This document shows, piece after piece, positions 8,889 through 17,547 of a stretch of DNA of 64,000 bases (position 1 is the stretch's first letter; the number at the start of each line of letters is the position of its first letter). Location of the stretch: assembly GCF_003807585.1 (NCBI RefSeq), contig NZ_RMBX01000006.1, forward strand, positions 340,707-404,706, written 5' to 3'. The position numbers and the translations under genes were made by a program. Source of the stretch: Chitinophaga barathri (GTDB lineage Bacteria > Bacteroidota > Bacteroidia > Chitinophagales > Chitinophagaceae). A model generated the notes under the pieces. The model worked only from the letters and a program-made list of their open reading frames with translations, was not told where the DNA came from and made no database searches.

Positions 8889-9605
8889 ATGGACAAGCAG
8901 ATTAAAGTGAGCAACCTGGGGGTGATCCCTTACCAGGAAGCATGGGACCTGCAGGAGCGGTTATTGCAGGAAAGTGTGGCCCTGAAGGCAGACCTCCGCA
9001 GCGGCCTGGCGGCGCCGGGCGCAACCGTACAGCATCACCTGCTCTTTTGCGAGCATCCTCCCGTATATACCCTCGGCAAAAGCGGCCACCTGGAACACCT
9101 GCTGGTAAATGACCAGCTGCTGGCTCAGAAAGGCATTGGTTTTGTGCATACGAACCGTGGCGGGGACATTACCTTTCACGGCGAGGGCCAGATCGTGGGT
9201 TACCCCATCATAGACCTGGAGCAGTTTTTCACCGATATCGGGCGTTACCTGCGTTTCCTGGAAGAAGTGATCATCCGTACCCTGGCGGATTACGGCCTGA
9301 AAGGGGAACGTTCGAAAGGGGAAACGGGCGTGTGGCTGGAGCCTGACGTGCCGGGCCGTGCGCGTAAGATATGTGCTATGGGGGTGCGTTGCAGCCGCTG
9401 GGTGACCATGCACGGCTTCGCCATCAATGTGAATACAGATCTGGAATATTTCTCCAATATCGTGGCCTGCGGTATCCAGGATAAGGCGGTCACTTCCCTG
9501 CAAAAAGAAACCGGGCATGTCATTCCTTTGGAGGAAGTACAGGCCCGGATATTATATCATTTCGCCCAGGTGTTTGAGGCTGAGATGGTTATGAACGGTA
9601 ACTGA
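8889..9605 (+). CDS. lipB: Octanoyltransferase LipB
   Basis: Transfers octanoyl groups from acyl carrier protein to lipoyl domains, the first step of lipoate synthesis. The signature RGGDITFHGEGQIVGYPI is near residue 95. The catalytic Lys is in RKICAMGVR and the acyl-accepting Cys in NIVACGI. 238 residues is normal. Its last 17 bases overlap the converging gene on the other strand. Lipoylated targets include the glycine cleavage system, whose gcvP is elsewhere in this window. Confidence 0.95.
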   Translation: MDKQIKVSNLGVIPYQEAWDLQERLLQESVALKADLRSGLAAPGATVQHHLLFCEHPPVYTLGKSGHLEHLLVNDQLLAQKGIGFVHTNRGGDITFHGEGQIVGYPIIDLEQFFTDIGRYLRFLEEVIIRTLADYGLKGERSKGETGVWLEPDVPGRARKICAMGVRCSRWVTMHGFAINVNTDLEYFSNIVACGIQDKAVTSLQKETGHVIPLEEVQARILYHFAQVFEAEMVMNGN

Positions 9606-10311
9606 GCGGAATATAAAGACTCCACTTCTCCAGCAGTTTCCCATCTTCGTATATTTCGAAGTTAAACCAGCCGGCGTGCATAAAAATGGCCTTTTCCAGT
9701 ATCAGGAAAGGTTCCAGCACCTGCTCCACTTCAAACAGGAAGGCGCCGGTGGGCTCATAGAACTTTACGGCATATTTTTTCTGCGCGGCCTGCGGCAGGC
9801 GGATGTTCACATTCCCGTCCGCGGTGGTGTAAACGTAATTGGATGGTTTCCAGGGAATTACTTCCTTGGTGCCGGTGGCATTGGTATTGGAGGTCACTAC
9901 GTCCTGCGCGCCCAGTTTGGTATTGGCGGCAATCGTACTGTCTGTTACGGCCAGTACGGTTTTGCTGTACATGTACCGGTTGTTTTTGAACAGGATGAAC
10001 AGGCGGTAGTAGTTTTTACCGGGCGCCGGTTTGTTGTCCAGGTAAGCATTGCGTGTCTGTTCAGGGTAGCTGGCATAGCCGATGGTGGTAAAGTTCAGCA
10101 CACTGTCCAGTGAGCGCTGAACGCCTATCTGCACGGCGTTCGGGAAGCCGGATATCCAGTCCAACTGGATCTTTCCTGTTTTGATCAGGGCGGAAAAATC
10201 AGGTAATACCGGAACGGGAGGCCCTGCCGGTACGGCATCCTGCGCTTTGGCTATGGTGATGGTACCTATAAAAATCACGGTGGCAATAATGCTTCTAACA
10301 GTCTGCTTCAT
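9589..10311 (-). CDS. Secreted protein of unknown function
   Basis: 240 residues from ATG 10311, chosen because it opens a clear signal peptide (MKQTVRSIIATVIFIGTITI then AKAQ). After a Pro-rich linker the middle part resembles a fibronectin/Ig-like beta domain (IQLDWISGFPNAVQIGVQRS, then YYRLFI). No catalytic motif is recognised. A TATTTTTG promoter element lies 28 bases upstream. Its 3' end overlaps lipB by 17 bases in convergent orientation. Confidence 0.7.
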   Translation of the reverse strand: MKQTVRSIIATVIFIGTITIAKAQDAVPAGPPVPVLPDFSALIKTGKIQLDWISGFPNAVQIGVQRSLDSVLNFTTIGYASYPEQTRNAYLDNKPAPGKNYYRLFILFKNNRYMYSKTVLAVTDSTIAANTKLGAQDVVTSNTNATGTKEVIPWKPSNYVYTTADGNVNIRLPQAAQKKYAVKFYEPTGAFLFEVEQVLEPFLILEKAIFMHAGWFNFEIYEDGKLLEKWSLYIPLSYRS

Positions 10312-10339
10312 ACAGTACATCAAAAACGTCTTAAGTTGG

Positions 10340-10347
10340 CAAAAATA
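10340..10347 (-). promoter_or_regulatory. -7 promoter element (TATTTTTG)
   Basis: TATTTTTG on the minus strand, 28 bases before the ATG at 10311, matches the TAnnTTTG consensus. Confidence 0.45.
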
Positions 10348-10379
10348 CGATCTGAAGATCAAATATACGGTTCAACATT

Positions 10380-11267
10380 TTAAAAGCATAGAACGCCCGG
10401 CTTTAAAGATTCATTGCCCTGTAAACCACCAGAATGTATCAGCAATACGCGGCTTCCGGCGGGGAAAAACGGCTGTTGCAGCAATTGCCTGAAAGCCAGC
10501 ACCATTTTGCCGGTGTACACCCTGTCTGTAGGGATGCCTGTTTCCCTGTAAAAATCATTCATCGTGTCCAGGAGAGCGGGTGTAAATTTTGCATACCCGC
10601 CTTCGTGGAAGTCGTGGAGGATCTGCCAGTGGGAGGAGGGCTCTTTCAGCAGGCTTTCCACTTCTCCTTCCAGGGAGAATGCGCCTTTTAATGCAGAAAT
10701 GCCGATGATCTCCTGTTGGGTATTGGCGTTCACGAGGCCCGCCAGCGTGGTGCCGGAGCCTACTGCGCAAAGGACGTGGGTGAAGGCGGAAGTGTCCGTC
10801 AGCGATAGGATGTCCTCACAGCCCCTGGCGCCTTCCGCATTGTGCCCGCCTTCGGGGATCACGTAGGCATCGCTGAGAAGGTGCTGCATGAGCCTGGCCA
10901 TTTCCCCGCCGCTTTTCAGTTCATTGTATAGTTCCCTGCTTACGTAATGCAGTTCCATGCCCAGTTCCGCCGCTTTTTGCAAGGTATGCCCGGGTATGGC
11001 GGGCTTTTCGCCGCGGATGATGCCGATGGATTTCAGCCCGTACAGTTTGCAGGCCGCGGCCGTGGCCACAATGTGGTTTGAGTAAGCGCCGCCGAAGGTG
11101 AGGATCTTGGTGTTGCCCGCGGCTTCCAGGTTATATTTCAGCTTGAACCATTTATTCCCCTGCACCAGTGGATGGATCAGGTCCAAACGTAACATGGCTG
11201 CCTGGATATCGCCGGGCAGCCATGTGGTATGGAAATGTTGTAATATGTCCTTAGTGGAAAAGTGCAT
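10380..11267 (-). CDS. PLP-dependent ACC deaminase / D-cysteine desulfhydrase family enzyme
   Basis: Fold-type II pyridoxal-phosphate enzyme, 295 residues from ATG 11267. The PLP lysine is in QGNKWFKLKYNL near residue 40, followed by FGGAYSNHIVATAAA, which binds the cofactor phosphate region, and a Gly-rich loop in AVGSGTTLAGLV. Family members act on 1-aminocyclopropane-1-carboxylate or D-cysteine; the substrate cannot be decided here, and D-cysteine desulfhydrase activity is the commoner one. Its start overlaps the 3' end of the hexosaminidase gene by 17 bases, so it is translated from the same message. Confidence 0.85.
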   Translation of the reverse strand: MHFSTKDILQHFHTTWLPGDIQAAMLRLDLIHPLVQGNKWFKLKYNLEAAGNTKILTFGGAYSNHIVATAAACKLYGLKSIGIIRGEKPAIPGHTLQKAAELGMELHYVSRELYNELKSGGEMARLMQHLLSDAYVIPEGGHNAEGARGCEDILSLTDTSAFTHVLCAVGSGTTLAGLVNANTQQEIIGISALKGAFSLEGEVESLLKEPSSHWQILHDFHEGGYAKFTPALLDTMNDFYRETGIPTDRVYTGKMVLAFRQLLQQPFFPAGSRVLLIHSGGLQGNESLKPGVLCF

Positions 11268-13512
11268 TCCGCAAGTTAATGCTTTGTTTGCCTTTAAGCC
11301 CAAAGCTCACCTGCAATTGCTGGTCGCCGCCCGCATCAAAATACTGGAGGCGGACCTTGTGAAAACCTTTCATCAGGGGGATCATGCCCGTCAGCTCCGT
11401 AGGTGCGTGCTCTCCGTCGTTGTCGATGATCACTTCGTTGTCAACCGTCAGTACGGAGCCGTCGTCGGAATTAACCTTGAATTCATACAGGCCGGTTTCC
11501 TCCACTTTGATATATCCCTCGAAATTCACGGCGAACTCCGTCTTGTGAATGAAGGGCCGGATGGAAAAATCGGGTTGTACGCCGGAAGTATCCGCTTTGC
11601 CCGCATTGGCGGTTTGTTTCGCCTGAGTGAAGGCCCTGTAATAAGCGGAGAACTGAACGCCTTTGTTCACAGGATTCACGCCCAGCGCGTTTTTATATGA
11701 TTTTCGTACGTACGTGTTCGTATATACCGCGCTGCTTCTTCCGGAAGGCATTACGATGATATATTTCAACGTAATGGTCTGGTTGGGTGCGGGCGAAACG
11801 TTGAACGGCTTCAGGGACGGTGTGCTGCTGGCGGAAGGCTGCGTGCCATCGATGGTGTAATAGATCTTCCCGTTGGGCACAGATGGTTGTAAGCTGACCG
11901 TTGTGCCGGCGGACAGGACCATATTTTCCGCGCCTTTTGCTTCGGGTATGCGGAAGTTCACGCCACGGCTGTCGAGGTCGGCGAGGGCTGCGGGAAGTTT
12001 CGCGAGGAAAGCCGCGTAGTTTTTCTTCGCCGTGGGGCTCCAGGTGATCTCGGCCAGCGCCAGCGCGCGCGGGTAGGTGAAATAATCCACGCTTTTCTGG
12101 TCGGGGATATATTCCGTCCACACATTGCCCTGCACGCCTTTGATATATTTTTGTTCCTCCGCGCTCAGCGAAGCGGGATAAGGTTCGTAGCTATACACCT
12201 TTTCCAGCGGCAGGTATCCGCCGATGGCAAGCGGTTCCGTTGCAGGGTTGCCCTGGTGATAATCGAGGTAGAGATACGTGTTTGGCGTCATGATCACATC
12301 ATGTTTTTGTTTTGCCGCCGCAATGCCTCCAGCTTCGCCGCGCCAGCTCATCACGGTGGCGTCAGGGGCCAGGCCGCCTTCCAGTATCTCGTCCCAGCCG
12401 ATGATCTTTTTGCCTTTGCCGTTGAGGTATTTTTCCATGCGCTGGATAAAATAACTCTGGAGTTCATGCTCGTCTTTGAGGCCCAGCGCTTTCATGCGGG
12501 CCTGGCATTTGGGGCATGTTTTCCAGCGGTCTTTCGGGCATTCGTCTCCGCCGATGTGCACGTACTGGCCGGGGAAAAGCGGCATCACTTCATTGAGCAC
12601 GTCTTCCAGGAAAGTGAACACGCTGTCGTTGCCCGCGCAGAACACTTCCTTGTGAACGCCCCATTTGGTGACCACTTCATAAGGCCCGCCGGTGCAACCC
12701 AGGTTTGGATAAGCAGCCAGCGCCGCCTGCGCATGACCGGGCATTTCAATCTCGGGCACTACGGTGATAAAACGTTCGGCCGCATATTTCACGACATCTT
12801 TCACTTCTTCCTGCGTATAAAAACCGCCGTAAGGCTTGCCATCATATTTCCCGTCGCGGTAAGGCCCCATCATGGTTTCTTTCCGTTTGGAGGCCACGCT
12901 TTGCAGCCGGGGATATTTTTTGATCTCGATGCGCCATCCCTGGTCTTCGGTGAGGTGCCAGTGAAAACGGTTGAGTTTATAATGGGCCATCACATCGATG
13001 TACTGTTTGATGTAAGCCACCGGAAAAAAATGCCGCCCCACATCCAGCATCAGGCCGCGGTAAGCAAAGCGGGGCGCGTCTTTGATGGTAACGGCGCGCA
13101 CGGGTACGCCCAGCGTGGTGCGGGTGCCCAGCAATTGTTGCAGCGTTTGCACGCCGTAAAACAAACCGGCCTCATGGCCCTGCAGCACGATCTTGTTGCG
13201 CGTGGCCGTGAGCTGGTAACCTTCCGCGGGCAATACCTCATCATCCGAAAAAATGAGGGTACTGTTCTGCATGGTGCCTTTTTCGAGGCTCATGTTATAG
13301 TTGGCTTCCAGGAAGGTATTGAACAATTTCGCTGCGTTTTCCGCGCCTTCACTGTTGGTGAAATATTTCATGCGCGGGGTAATAAGTACCTGGCCGTCCA
13401 TTTGCTGTACAGACTGCGGTTCGGGTATGATGCTGATCGAGGGTAACTTTTTCTGCGCGCTGCCTGTAAGAAAAGCAAGCGCCGTAAAAGCGGATAGGAG
13501 CGTTTTTTTCAT
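11251..13512 (-). CDS. Secreted GH20 beta-N-acetylhexosaminidase with PA14 domain
   Basis: Releases terminal GlcNAc or GalNAc from glycans or chitin oligomers. 753 residues: signal peptide (1-19), GH20 N-terminal domain (about 25-145), catalytic barrel (150-500) with the Asp-Glu pair in HIGGDECPKDRW near residue 323, a chitobiase C-terminal segment (IYYTIDGTQPS, about 555) and a PA14 carbohydrate-binding domain (about 615-745, YEFKVNSDDGSVLTVD). It follows the GH29 gene after 31 bases and overlaps the PLP enzyme downstream. The context suggests trimming of fucosylated, GlcNAc-bearing glycans. Confidence 0.94.
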   Translation of the reverse strand: MKKTLLSAFTALAFLTGSAQKKLPSISIIPEPQSVQQMDGQVLITPRMKYFTNSEGAENAAKLFNTFLEANYNMSLEKGTMQNSTLIFSDDEVLPAEGYQLTATRNKIVLQGHEAGLFYGVQTLQQLLGTRTTLGVPVRAVTIKDAPRFAYRGLMLDVGRHFFPVAYIKQYIDVMAHYKLNRFHWHLTEDQGWRIEIKKYPRLQSVASKRKETMMGPYRDGKYDGKPYGGFYTQEEVKDVVKYAAERFITVVPEIEMPGHAQAALAAYPNLGCTGGPYEVVTKWGVHKEVFCAGNDSVFTFLEDVLNEVMPLFPGQYVHIGGDECPKDRWKTCPKCQARMKALGLKDEHELQSYFIQRMEKYLNGKGKKIIGWDEILEGGLAPDATVMSWRGEAGGIAAAKQKHDVIMTPNTYLYLDYHQGNPATEPLAIGGYLPLEKVYSYEPYPASLSAEEQKYIKGVQGNVWTEYIPDQKSVDYFTYPRALALAEITWSPTAKKNYAAFLAKLPAALADLDSRGVNFRIPEAKGAENMVLSAGTTVSLQPSVPNGKIYYTIDGTQPSASSTPSLKPFNVSPAPNQTITLKYIIVMPSGRSSAVYTNTYVRKSYKNALGVNPVNKGVQFSAYYRAFTQAKQTANAGKADTSGVQPDFSIRPFIHKTEFAVNFEGYIKVEETGLYEFKVNSDDGSVLTVDNEVIIDNDGEHAPTELTGMIPLMKGFHKVRLQYFDAGGDQQLQVSFGLKGKQSINLRNALFH

Positions 13513-13543
13513 ATTTGATGATGTGCTTATAATGCTGTGTCGT

Positions 13544-14878
13544 TTAGCCGTTCAGCCCGCCTTTGCCCCTGTAGAGCTTCACGGGTTTATCCAGCTTCAG
13601 TTCCAGTACGGTCATATATTCATCCTGCACGTTGGCGGGCACAGTGATGTATACCAGCCCTGGCACGGGGCTCCATGATATTTTACCTACAATTTTGTGT
13701 TGCAGCTTTGTGCCGTTGCCTACAACGGTGATGTCCTGTATTTTGTTGTCAAGGCCTTTCACCATGATCTCTCCCGTTACTTTGCCGGGCAGGAAAAGGT
13801 ACAGGGTGCTGCTGTCTTTGCTGAGAGTGGTAGGCCCGTAAAAATGCCCCTGCGGTATACCCCCGAGGGTGCTGAAGATAGCTTTTTCATGTTTTTTATT
13901 CCACTTTCCGAGCTCTTTTAACACATTCACCTGTTCGGGCGGGATGGTGCCGTCTGCCTTGGGACCGATGTCCAGCAGCATATTGCCGCCGTTGCTGATC
14001 GCGTCCGCGAATATGGTGATGATCTCATAAGGTGTTTTCCAGTTGGTATCCTGCGGCTGCCAGCCCCAGTTGTTATTGATCGTCATGCAAAGCTCCCACC
14101 AGTTGTAATGCGGGCGCTCCACGGGGAAGTTCTGCTCGGGCGTGTCATAATCGCCGTAACCGGTGAGCCTGCCGTTGATGATGGTATTGGGATTGAAGGT
14201 GGTGAGCATGTTGCGCACTTTTACGGCCTGCCATTCGTCCGCGCTGCGTTCCCAGTCGCCATCGAACCACCAGAGGTCCGGGTTGAACTGTTTCATCACT
14301 TCGGCCATCTGCCCCTGGTAAAAGGCCTGGAACTTAGCCCAGCGCTGGGGCTGCTCGCTGATCTTGTAGCGGCTGCTGTCTTTCAGGAAACCGGGATAAT
14401 CGGGCGAGGTCCAGTCCAGCAGGCTGAAGTAAGCGCCGGCTTTGATGCCGTCTTTGCGTAATGCGGCGAAGAAAGGGGTGAGCACGTCCCTCTTGGCGGG
14501 TGTGCTTTTGGCGGTGCTGAGTTTATTGAACTTCGTATCCCAGAGGGCAACGCCGTCGTGGTGTTTGGTGGTGATCACGGCATAGCGGGCGCCTGATTCT
14601 TTGATAAGGTCGGCCCAGGCCTGTGGATCGTATTTATCCGCGGTAAAGCCTTTGAGCTGGGCCATATAGTCCGCATGAGATATTTTTTTATTATGAAAGC
14701 TCCAGCTTTCATCGATACCATTCACGGAATAGATGCCCCAATGGATAAATATGCCCAGTTTGGCGTCTGCAAACCATTGCATTTTTGATTTGATCTCTTC
14801 CGGGCTGGTTTTCTGCTGCGCCCTGGCGGGCATCATAAAATGCAATACCATGGCTCCCGCCACTACGATTCGTTTCAT
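13544..14878 (-). CDS. Secreted GH29 alpha-L-fucosidase
   Basis: Removes alpha-linked L-fucose. 444 residues with a short signal peptide ending in ARAQ. The N-terminal barrel shows FIHWGIYSVNG, ITTKHHDGVALW and, with the nucleophile Asp, LWWFDGDWE near residue 207. The C-terminal third is the usual beta-sandwich. It is the first gene of a minus-strand run with the GH20 enzyme. A second, only distantly similar GH29 lies at 30677. A TAAATTTA element about 20 bases upstream may be its promoter. Confidence 0.92.
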   Translation of the reverse strand: MKRIVVAGAMVLHFMMPARAQQKTSPEEIKSKMQWFADAKLGIFIHWGIYSVNGIDESWSFHNKKISHADYMAQLKGFTADKYDPQAWADLIKESGARYAVITTKHHDGVALWDTKFNKLSTAKSTPAKRDVLTPFFAALRKDGIKAGAYFSLLDWTSPDYPGFLKDSSRYKISEQPQRWAKFQAFYQGQMAEVMKQFNPDLWWFDGDWERSADEWQAVKVRNMLTTFNPNTIINGRLTGYGDYDTPEQNFPVERPHYNWWELCMTINNNWGWQPQDTNWKTPYEIITIFADAISNGGNMLLDIGPKADGTIPPEQVNVLKELGKWNKKHEKAIFSTLGGIPQGHFYGPTTLSKDSSTLYLFLPGKVTGEIMVKGLDNKIQDITVVGNGTKLQHKIVGKISWSPVPGLVYITVPANVQDEYMTVLELKLDKPVKLYRGKGGLNG

Positions 14879-15168
14879 CTGCTTTGTTTTGTTGAACTAA
14901 ATTTAATTAAGTTAAATGCCGGCAAAAGCTTATCATACAGAAGTGCCGGTGTATGGGGGTAGACGTTGGATCGAAAAAATAAAAGTAAAGAAATTACCGT
15001 TTACTGAAACATTTCTTTTACTGGTTTAAGTAGCTCGTAAAGTTTAAATTCCCCCTAAATTTGGCCAGTATTTTAAAATTTAAGGATTTAGCCGGATTGG
15101 GAAAAATTTATGTTTAATTTTAGCCCCCGATATTAATCTGAGTGAAATTTATAAACTAATATCAACAA

Positions 15169-16068
15169 ATGCAACCGACATTATTGATCCTGGCAGCCGG
15201 TATGGCCAGCCGGTACGGAAGTTTAAAACAAATCCAGCAGTTTGGCCCCAGCGGAGAAACGATTATTGATTATTCAATCTATGACGCTATCCGCGCGGGT
15301 TTTGGCAAGATCGTGTTTATCATACGCGAGAACTTTGCCGAGGAGTTCAAAGAAATATTTGAACCCAAACTGAAGGGAAAAGTAGAGACAGCATATGTTT
15401 TCCAGAACATGGACGCCTTCACGGACGGATTTGAGATCCCCGCTGACCGTACCAAACCCTGGGGTACCGCCCATGCCGTATTATGTGCCAAAGGCGCTAT
15501 CAACGAGCCTTTTGCCGTAATCAACGCGGATGACTTCTATGGCCGCGATGCATTTGAAAAAATGGCAGCGTTCCTGAAGAACGAATGCGCTGATGACAAA
15601 TACAGCGTGGTAGGGTATGAGCTGGGCAAAACCGTGAGCGACTACGGTTTCGTAAGCCGCGGCGTATGCCAGGTGAGCGACAACGGCAACCTGGCCGGCA
15701 TCACTGAACGTACCAAGATCACCGTGGAAGACGGCAAGATCGCCTACGAAGAAGGCGACAAAAAAGTGGAACTGGGCCCTAAAACCCCTGTATCCATGAA
15801 CTTCTGGGGTTTTGCACCTTCTGTGTTCCCGATCAGTGAAAAACTGTTCAGCCAGTTCCTGGAGCAGAACATCAGCAATCCCAAATCCGAATTCTTTATC
15901 CCGATTGTAGTAGACCAGTTCATTGCGGCAGGCCTGGGTTCCGTAAAAGTGATCCCCACCAGCAGCCAGTGGTTCGGTGTAACTTACAAAGAAGACGCGC
16001 CCGGTGTGCAGGAAAGCCTGTCCGCCCTCGTCAGCAAAGGAGAATACCCGGACAATCTCTGGAAATAA
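15169..16068 (+). CDS. Sugar-1-phosphate nucleotidyltransferase (NDP-sugar pyrophosphorylase family)
   Basis: 299 residues. The N terminus LILAAGMASRYGSLKQ is the nucleotide-binding signature of NTP-transferases (usual form LAAGxGxRxxPLTK). INADDFYG near residue 120 supplies the metal-binding Asp, and MNFWGFAPSVF lies further on. It probably joins a sugar 1-phosphate to UTP or another NTP. The next gene, 6 bases on, is a sugar 1-kinase-like protein, so the two likely perform consecutive salvage steps. The sugar and nucleotide are not determinable by reading. Confidence 0.85.
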   Translation: MQPTLLILAAGMASRYGSLKQIQQFGPSGETIIDYSIYDAIRAGFGKIVFIIRENFAEEFKEIFEPKLKGKVETAYVFQNMDAFTDGFEIPADRTKPWGTAHAVLCAKGAINEPFAVINADDFYGRDAFEKMAAFLKNECADDKYSVVGYELGKTVSDYGFVSRGVCQVSDNGNLAGITERTKITVEDGKIAYEEGDKKVELGPKTPVSMNFWGFAPSVFPISEKLFSQFLEQNISNPKSEFFIPIVVDQFIAAGLGSVKVIPTSSQWFGVTYKEDAPGVQESLSALVSKGEYPDNLWK

Positions 16069-16074
16069 TACATA

Positions 16075-17139
16075 ATGAATACAGACGTAATCCGAGCCTT
16101 CGGATTGGAGCCTGCCAGCTTTGACGTACAGAAATTCGGGAGTGGCCACATCAACAACACTTTTCTTTTAAGTGGCCGGAACGGTGAAAAATACATCCTC
16201 CAGAAGATCAATACGTACGTATTTAAGGAACCGGGTGTAATAGCCCGGAACCAAAGGCTGGCGGCCGAATTCCTGGCCGAGACCCACCCAAGCTACCTCT
16301 TTATTACTCCCATCCCGACTACAACAGGGGATGAGCTCTTTCATTTGAATGATGAGTACTGGCGCATGATCCCCTTCATACCGGATTCCACTTCGGTAGA
16401 CCAGGCGGATACGCCCAAACAGGCATTCGAAGCAGCCCGCCAGTTCGGGCTCATGGCCAGGATGTTCCACGGCATAGACCTGCACGACTTCAAAGCCAGC
16501 ATTCCCAACTTCCACAATCTCACCCTGCGTTATGCTTCCTTCCAGGAGGCTATCCGCCAGGCGAAAGAAGACCGGAAACAGTTTGCGGAAACGCTGATCG
16601 AGCAGTTCCTCCGCTACAGCGACATCGCGGTCACCTTCGAAGCGCTGAAGACCAACCCGGAATTCAGCGACCGCCTGATGCATCACGATACCAAGATCAA
16701 CAACGTGCTGCTGCGTAAAAACAGTTATGAAGGCATCTGCGTGTGCGACCTGGATACGCTGATGCCCGGCAAGATCATCTCCGACCTCGGGGATATGGTG
16801 CGTACCTACGTATGCCCGGTATCCGAGGAAGAACGTGATTTTTCGCAGATCCATGTACGGGAGGAATATTACGAAGCACTCATGAAAGGTTATCTTTCCG
16901 AAGTAGGTGGTACACTTTCAGATACTGAAAAGGCGCACCTGTTCTACGCCGGCAAGTTCATGATCTACATGCAGGGCATCCGTTTCCTCACGGACTACCT
17001 GAATGGGGATGTATATTACCCGATCAAGTACCCCGAGCACAACTTCAACCGGGCGAAAAACCAGCTCACACTGCTGGAAAAGCTCATTGAGAAAGAAACT
17101 GCGCTGCAGGCGGTGATAGACGATTGCCTGAAAAACTGA
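16075..17139 (+). CDS. Phosphotransferase-family kinase, N-acetylhexosamine 1-kinase (NahK)-like
   Basis: 354 residues with the aminoglycoside-phosphotransferase fold. FGSGHINNTFLL forms the ATP loop, and YILQKINTYVF carries the ATP-binding Lys. The catalytic loop is HHDTKINNVLL near residue 202, and the metal site is DLDTLMPGKIISDLGD near residue 225. This last motif matches NahK-type kinases better than antibiotic kinases, so anomeric phosphorylation of a hexosamine is the best guess. It is translationally linked (6-base gap) to the nucleotidyltransferase, and a hairpin terminator follows. It is unlikely to be a resistance gene. Confidence 0.78.
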   Translation: MNTDVIRAFGLEPASFDVQKFGSGHINNTFLLSGRNGEKYILQKINTYVFKEPGVIARNQRLAAEFLAETHPSYLFITPIPTTTGDELFHLNDEYWRMIPFIPDSTSVDQADTPKQAFEAARQFGLMARMFHGIDLHDFKASIPNFHNLTLRYASFQEAIRQAKEDRKQFAETLIEQFLRYSDIAVTFEALKTNPEFSDRLMHHDTKINNVLLRKNSYEGICVCDLDTLMPGKIISDLGDMVRTYVCPVSEEERDFSQIHVREEYYEALMKGYLSEVGGTLSDTEKAHLFYAGKFMIYMQGIRFLTDYLNGDVYYPIKYPEHNFNRAKNQLTLLEKLIEKETALQAVIDDCLKN

Positions 17140-17161
17140 CACGCTTACACCAAAAGAATAC

Positions 17162-17187
17162 AAAAGGCCTCCGGAAGGGGGCCTTTT
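17162..17187 (+). terminator. Intrinsic terminator after the sugar kinase gene
   Basis: AAAAGGCCTCC, loop GGAA, GGGGGCCTTTT: an 11-bp stem with one G-T pair and a terminal T tract. Confidence 0.8.
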
Positions 17188-17311
17188 ACGTTTGATGGGA
17201 GTAGGGTGAAACTGTTGTTTGTTGAATATTATTCAATCAGGACGCTTCTTTTTTCGATATTTTAAAAAATCCCTTATTGGGTTGATATTTCTCAAAAAAT
17301 TGCCTCCTGTA

Positions 17312-17342
17312 TTGTTTTTTACTTTATTCACCAATACATTTG
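17312..17342 (+). promoter_or_regulatory. Promoter of the ilv operon: TTG - 20 bases - TACATTTG
   Basis: TTG at 17312-17314 and a consensus -7 TACATTTG at 17335-17342, at proper spacing. Transcription would start near 17346, giving a leader of about 220 bases before ilvE that contains the leader peptide and terminator. Confidence 0.7.
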
Positions 17343-17371
17343 TAGTGATAATAAAAATCAACAGAGCCTCC

Positions 17372-17488
17372 ATGTGGGTAAATAAAGACAATAACAAAAT
17401 AAGTCATATCGTGCCGCAGCTCAATTGGGCTATTACGCTCGTCGTGATCGTCGTTGTCATTATCACCCGCCAGCCGATTGGAGGATAA
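17372..17488 (+). CDS. ilv leader peptide (Ile/Val/Leu-rich attenuation peptide)
   Basis: 38-residue open frame whose residues 21-32 read ITLVVIVVVIIT, ten branched-chain residues plus two Thr in twelve codons. It ends at TAA 17486-17488 and lies between the promoter and the terminator that precedes ilvE, the position of the attenuation peptides of enterobacterial ilv operons. Codon starvation for Ile, Val or Leu would stall the ribosome over 17432-17464. A longer open frame in phase begins at 17219 but lies upstream of the promoter. The peptide itself probably has no function beyond its translation. Confidence 0.82.
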   Translation: MWVNKDNNKISHIVPQLNWAITLVVIVVVIITRQPIGG

Positions 17489-17547
17489 AACGCGTGTATA
17501 ATATCAACTCAAAATAAACGCCTTCCTCCACCAGGAAGGCTTTTTTT
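17421..17547 (+). promoter_or_regulatory. Transcription attenuator of the ilv operon
   Basis: Two exclusive pairings are visible. Terminator: 17520-17527 with 17533-17540, then seven T. Antiterminator: TGGAGGA (17479-17485, overlapping the last codons of the leader peptide) with TCCTCCA (17524-17530, which takes most of the terminator's 5' arm). A third pairing, TCAATTGG (17421-17428) with CCGATTGG (17474-17481, two G-U pairs), would block the antiterminator when no ribosome is present. The last control codon ends 14 bases before the antiterminator arm, so a stalled ribosome leaves it free while one at the stop codon covers it. Confidence 0.75.
17520..17547 (+). terminator. Attenuator terminator before ilvE
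   Basis: GCCTTCCT, loop CCACC, AGGAAGGC is a perfect 8-bp stem followed by seven T. It stands 19 bases before the ilvE ATG, so it controls entry into the operon rather than ending a gene. Confidence 0.88.

Noticed and set aside
12151..13446. 431-codon open frame opposite the GH20 gene
   Set aside because: Antisense shadow; no motif of its own.
16075..17139. Aminoglycoside resistance gene
   Set aside because: The fold is shared, but the DLDTLMPG motif and the adjacent sugar nucleotidyltransferase point to a sugar kinase.
17219..17371. Longer open frame (89 codons) covering the ilv leader
   Set aside because: Its first 51 codons lie at and before the mapped-looking promoter (17312-17342) and have no protein-like features; only the part from ATG 17372 is kept.
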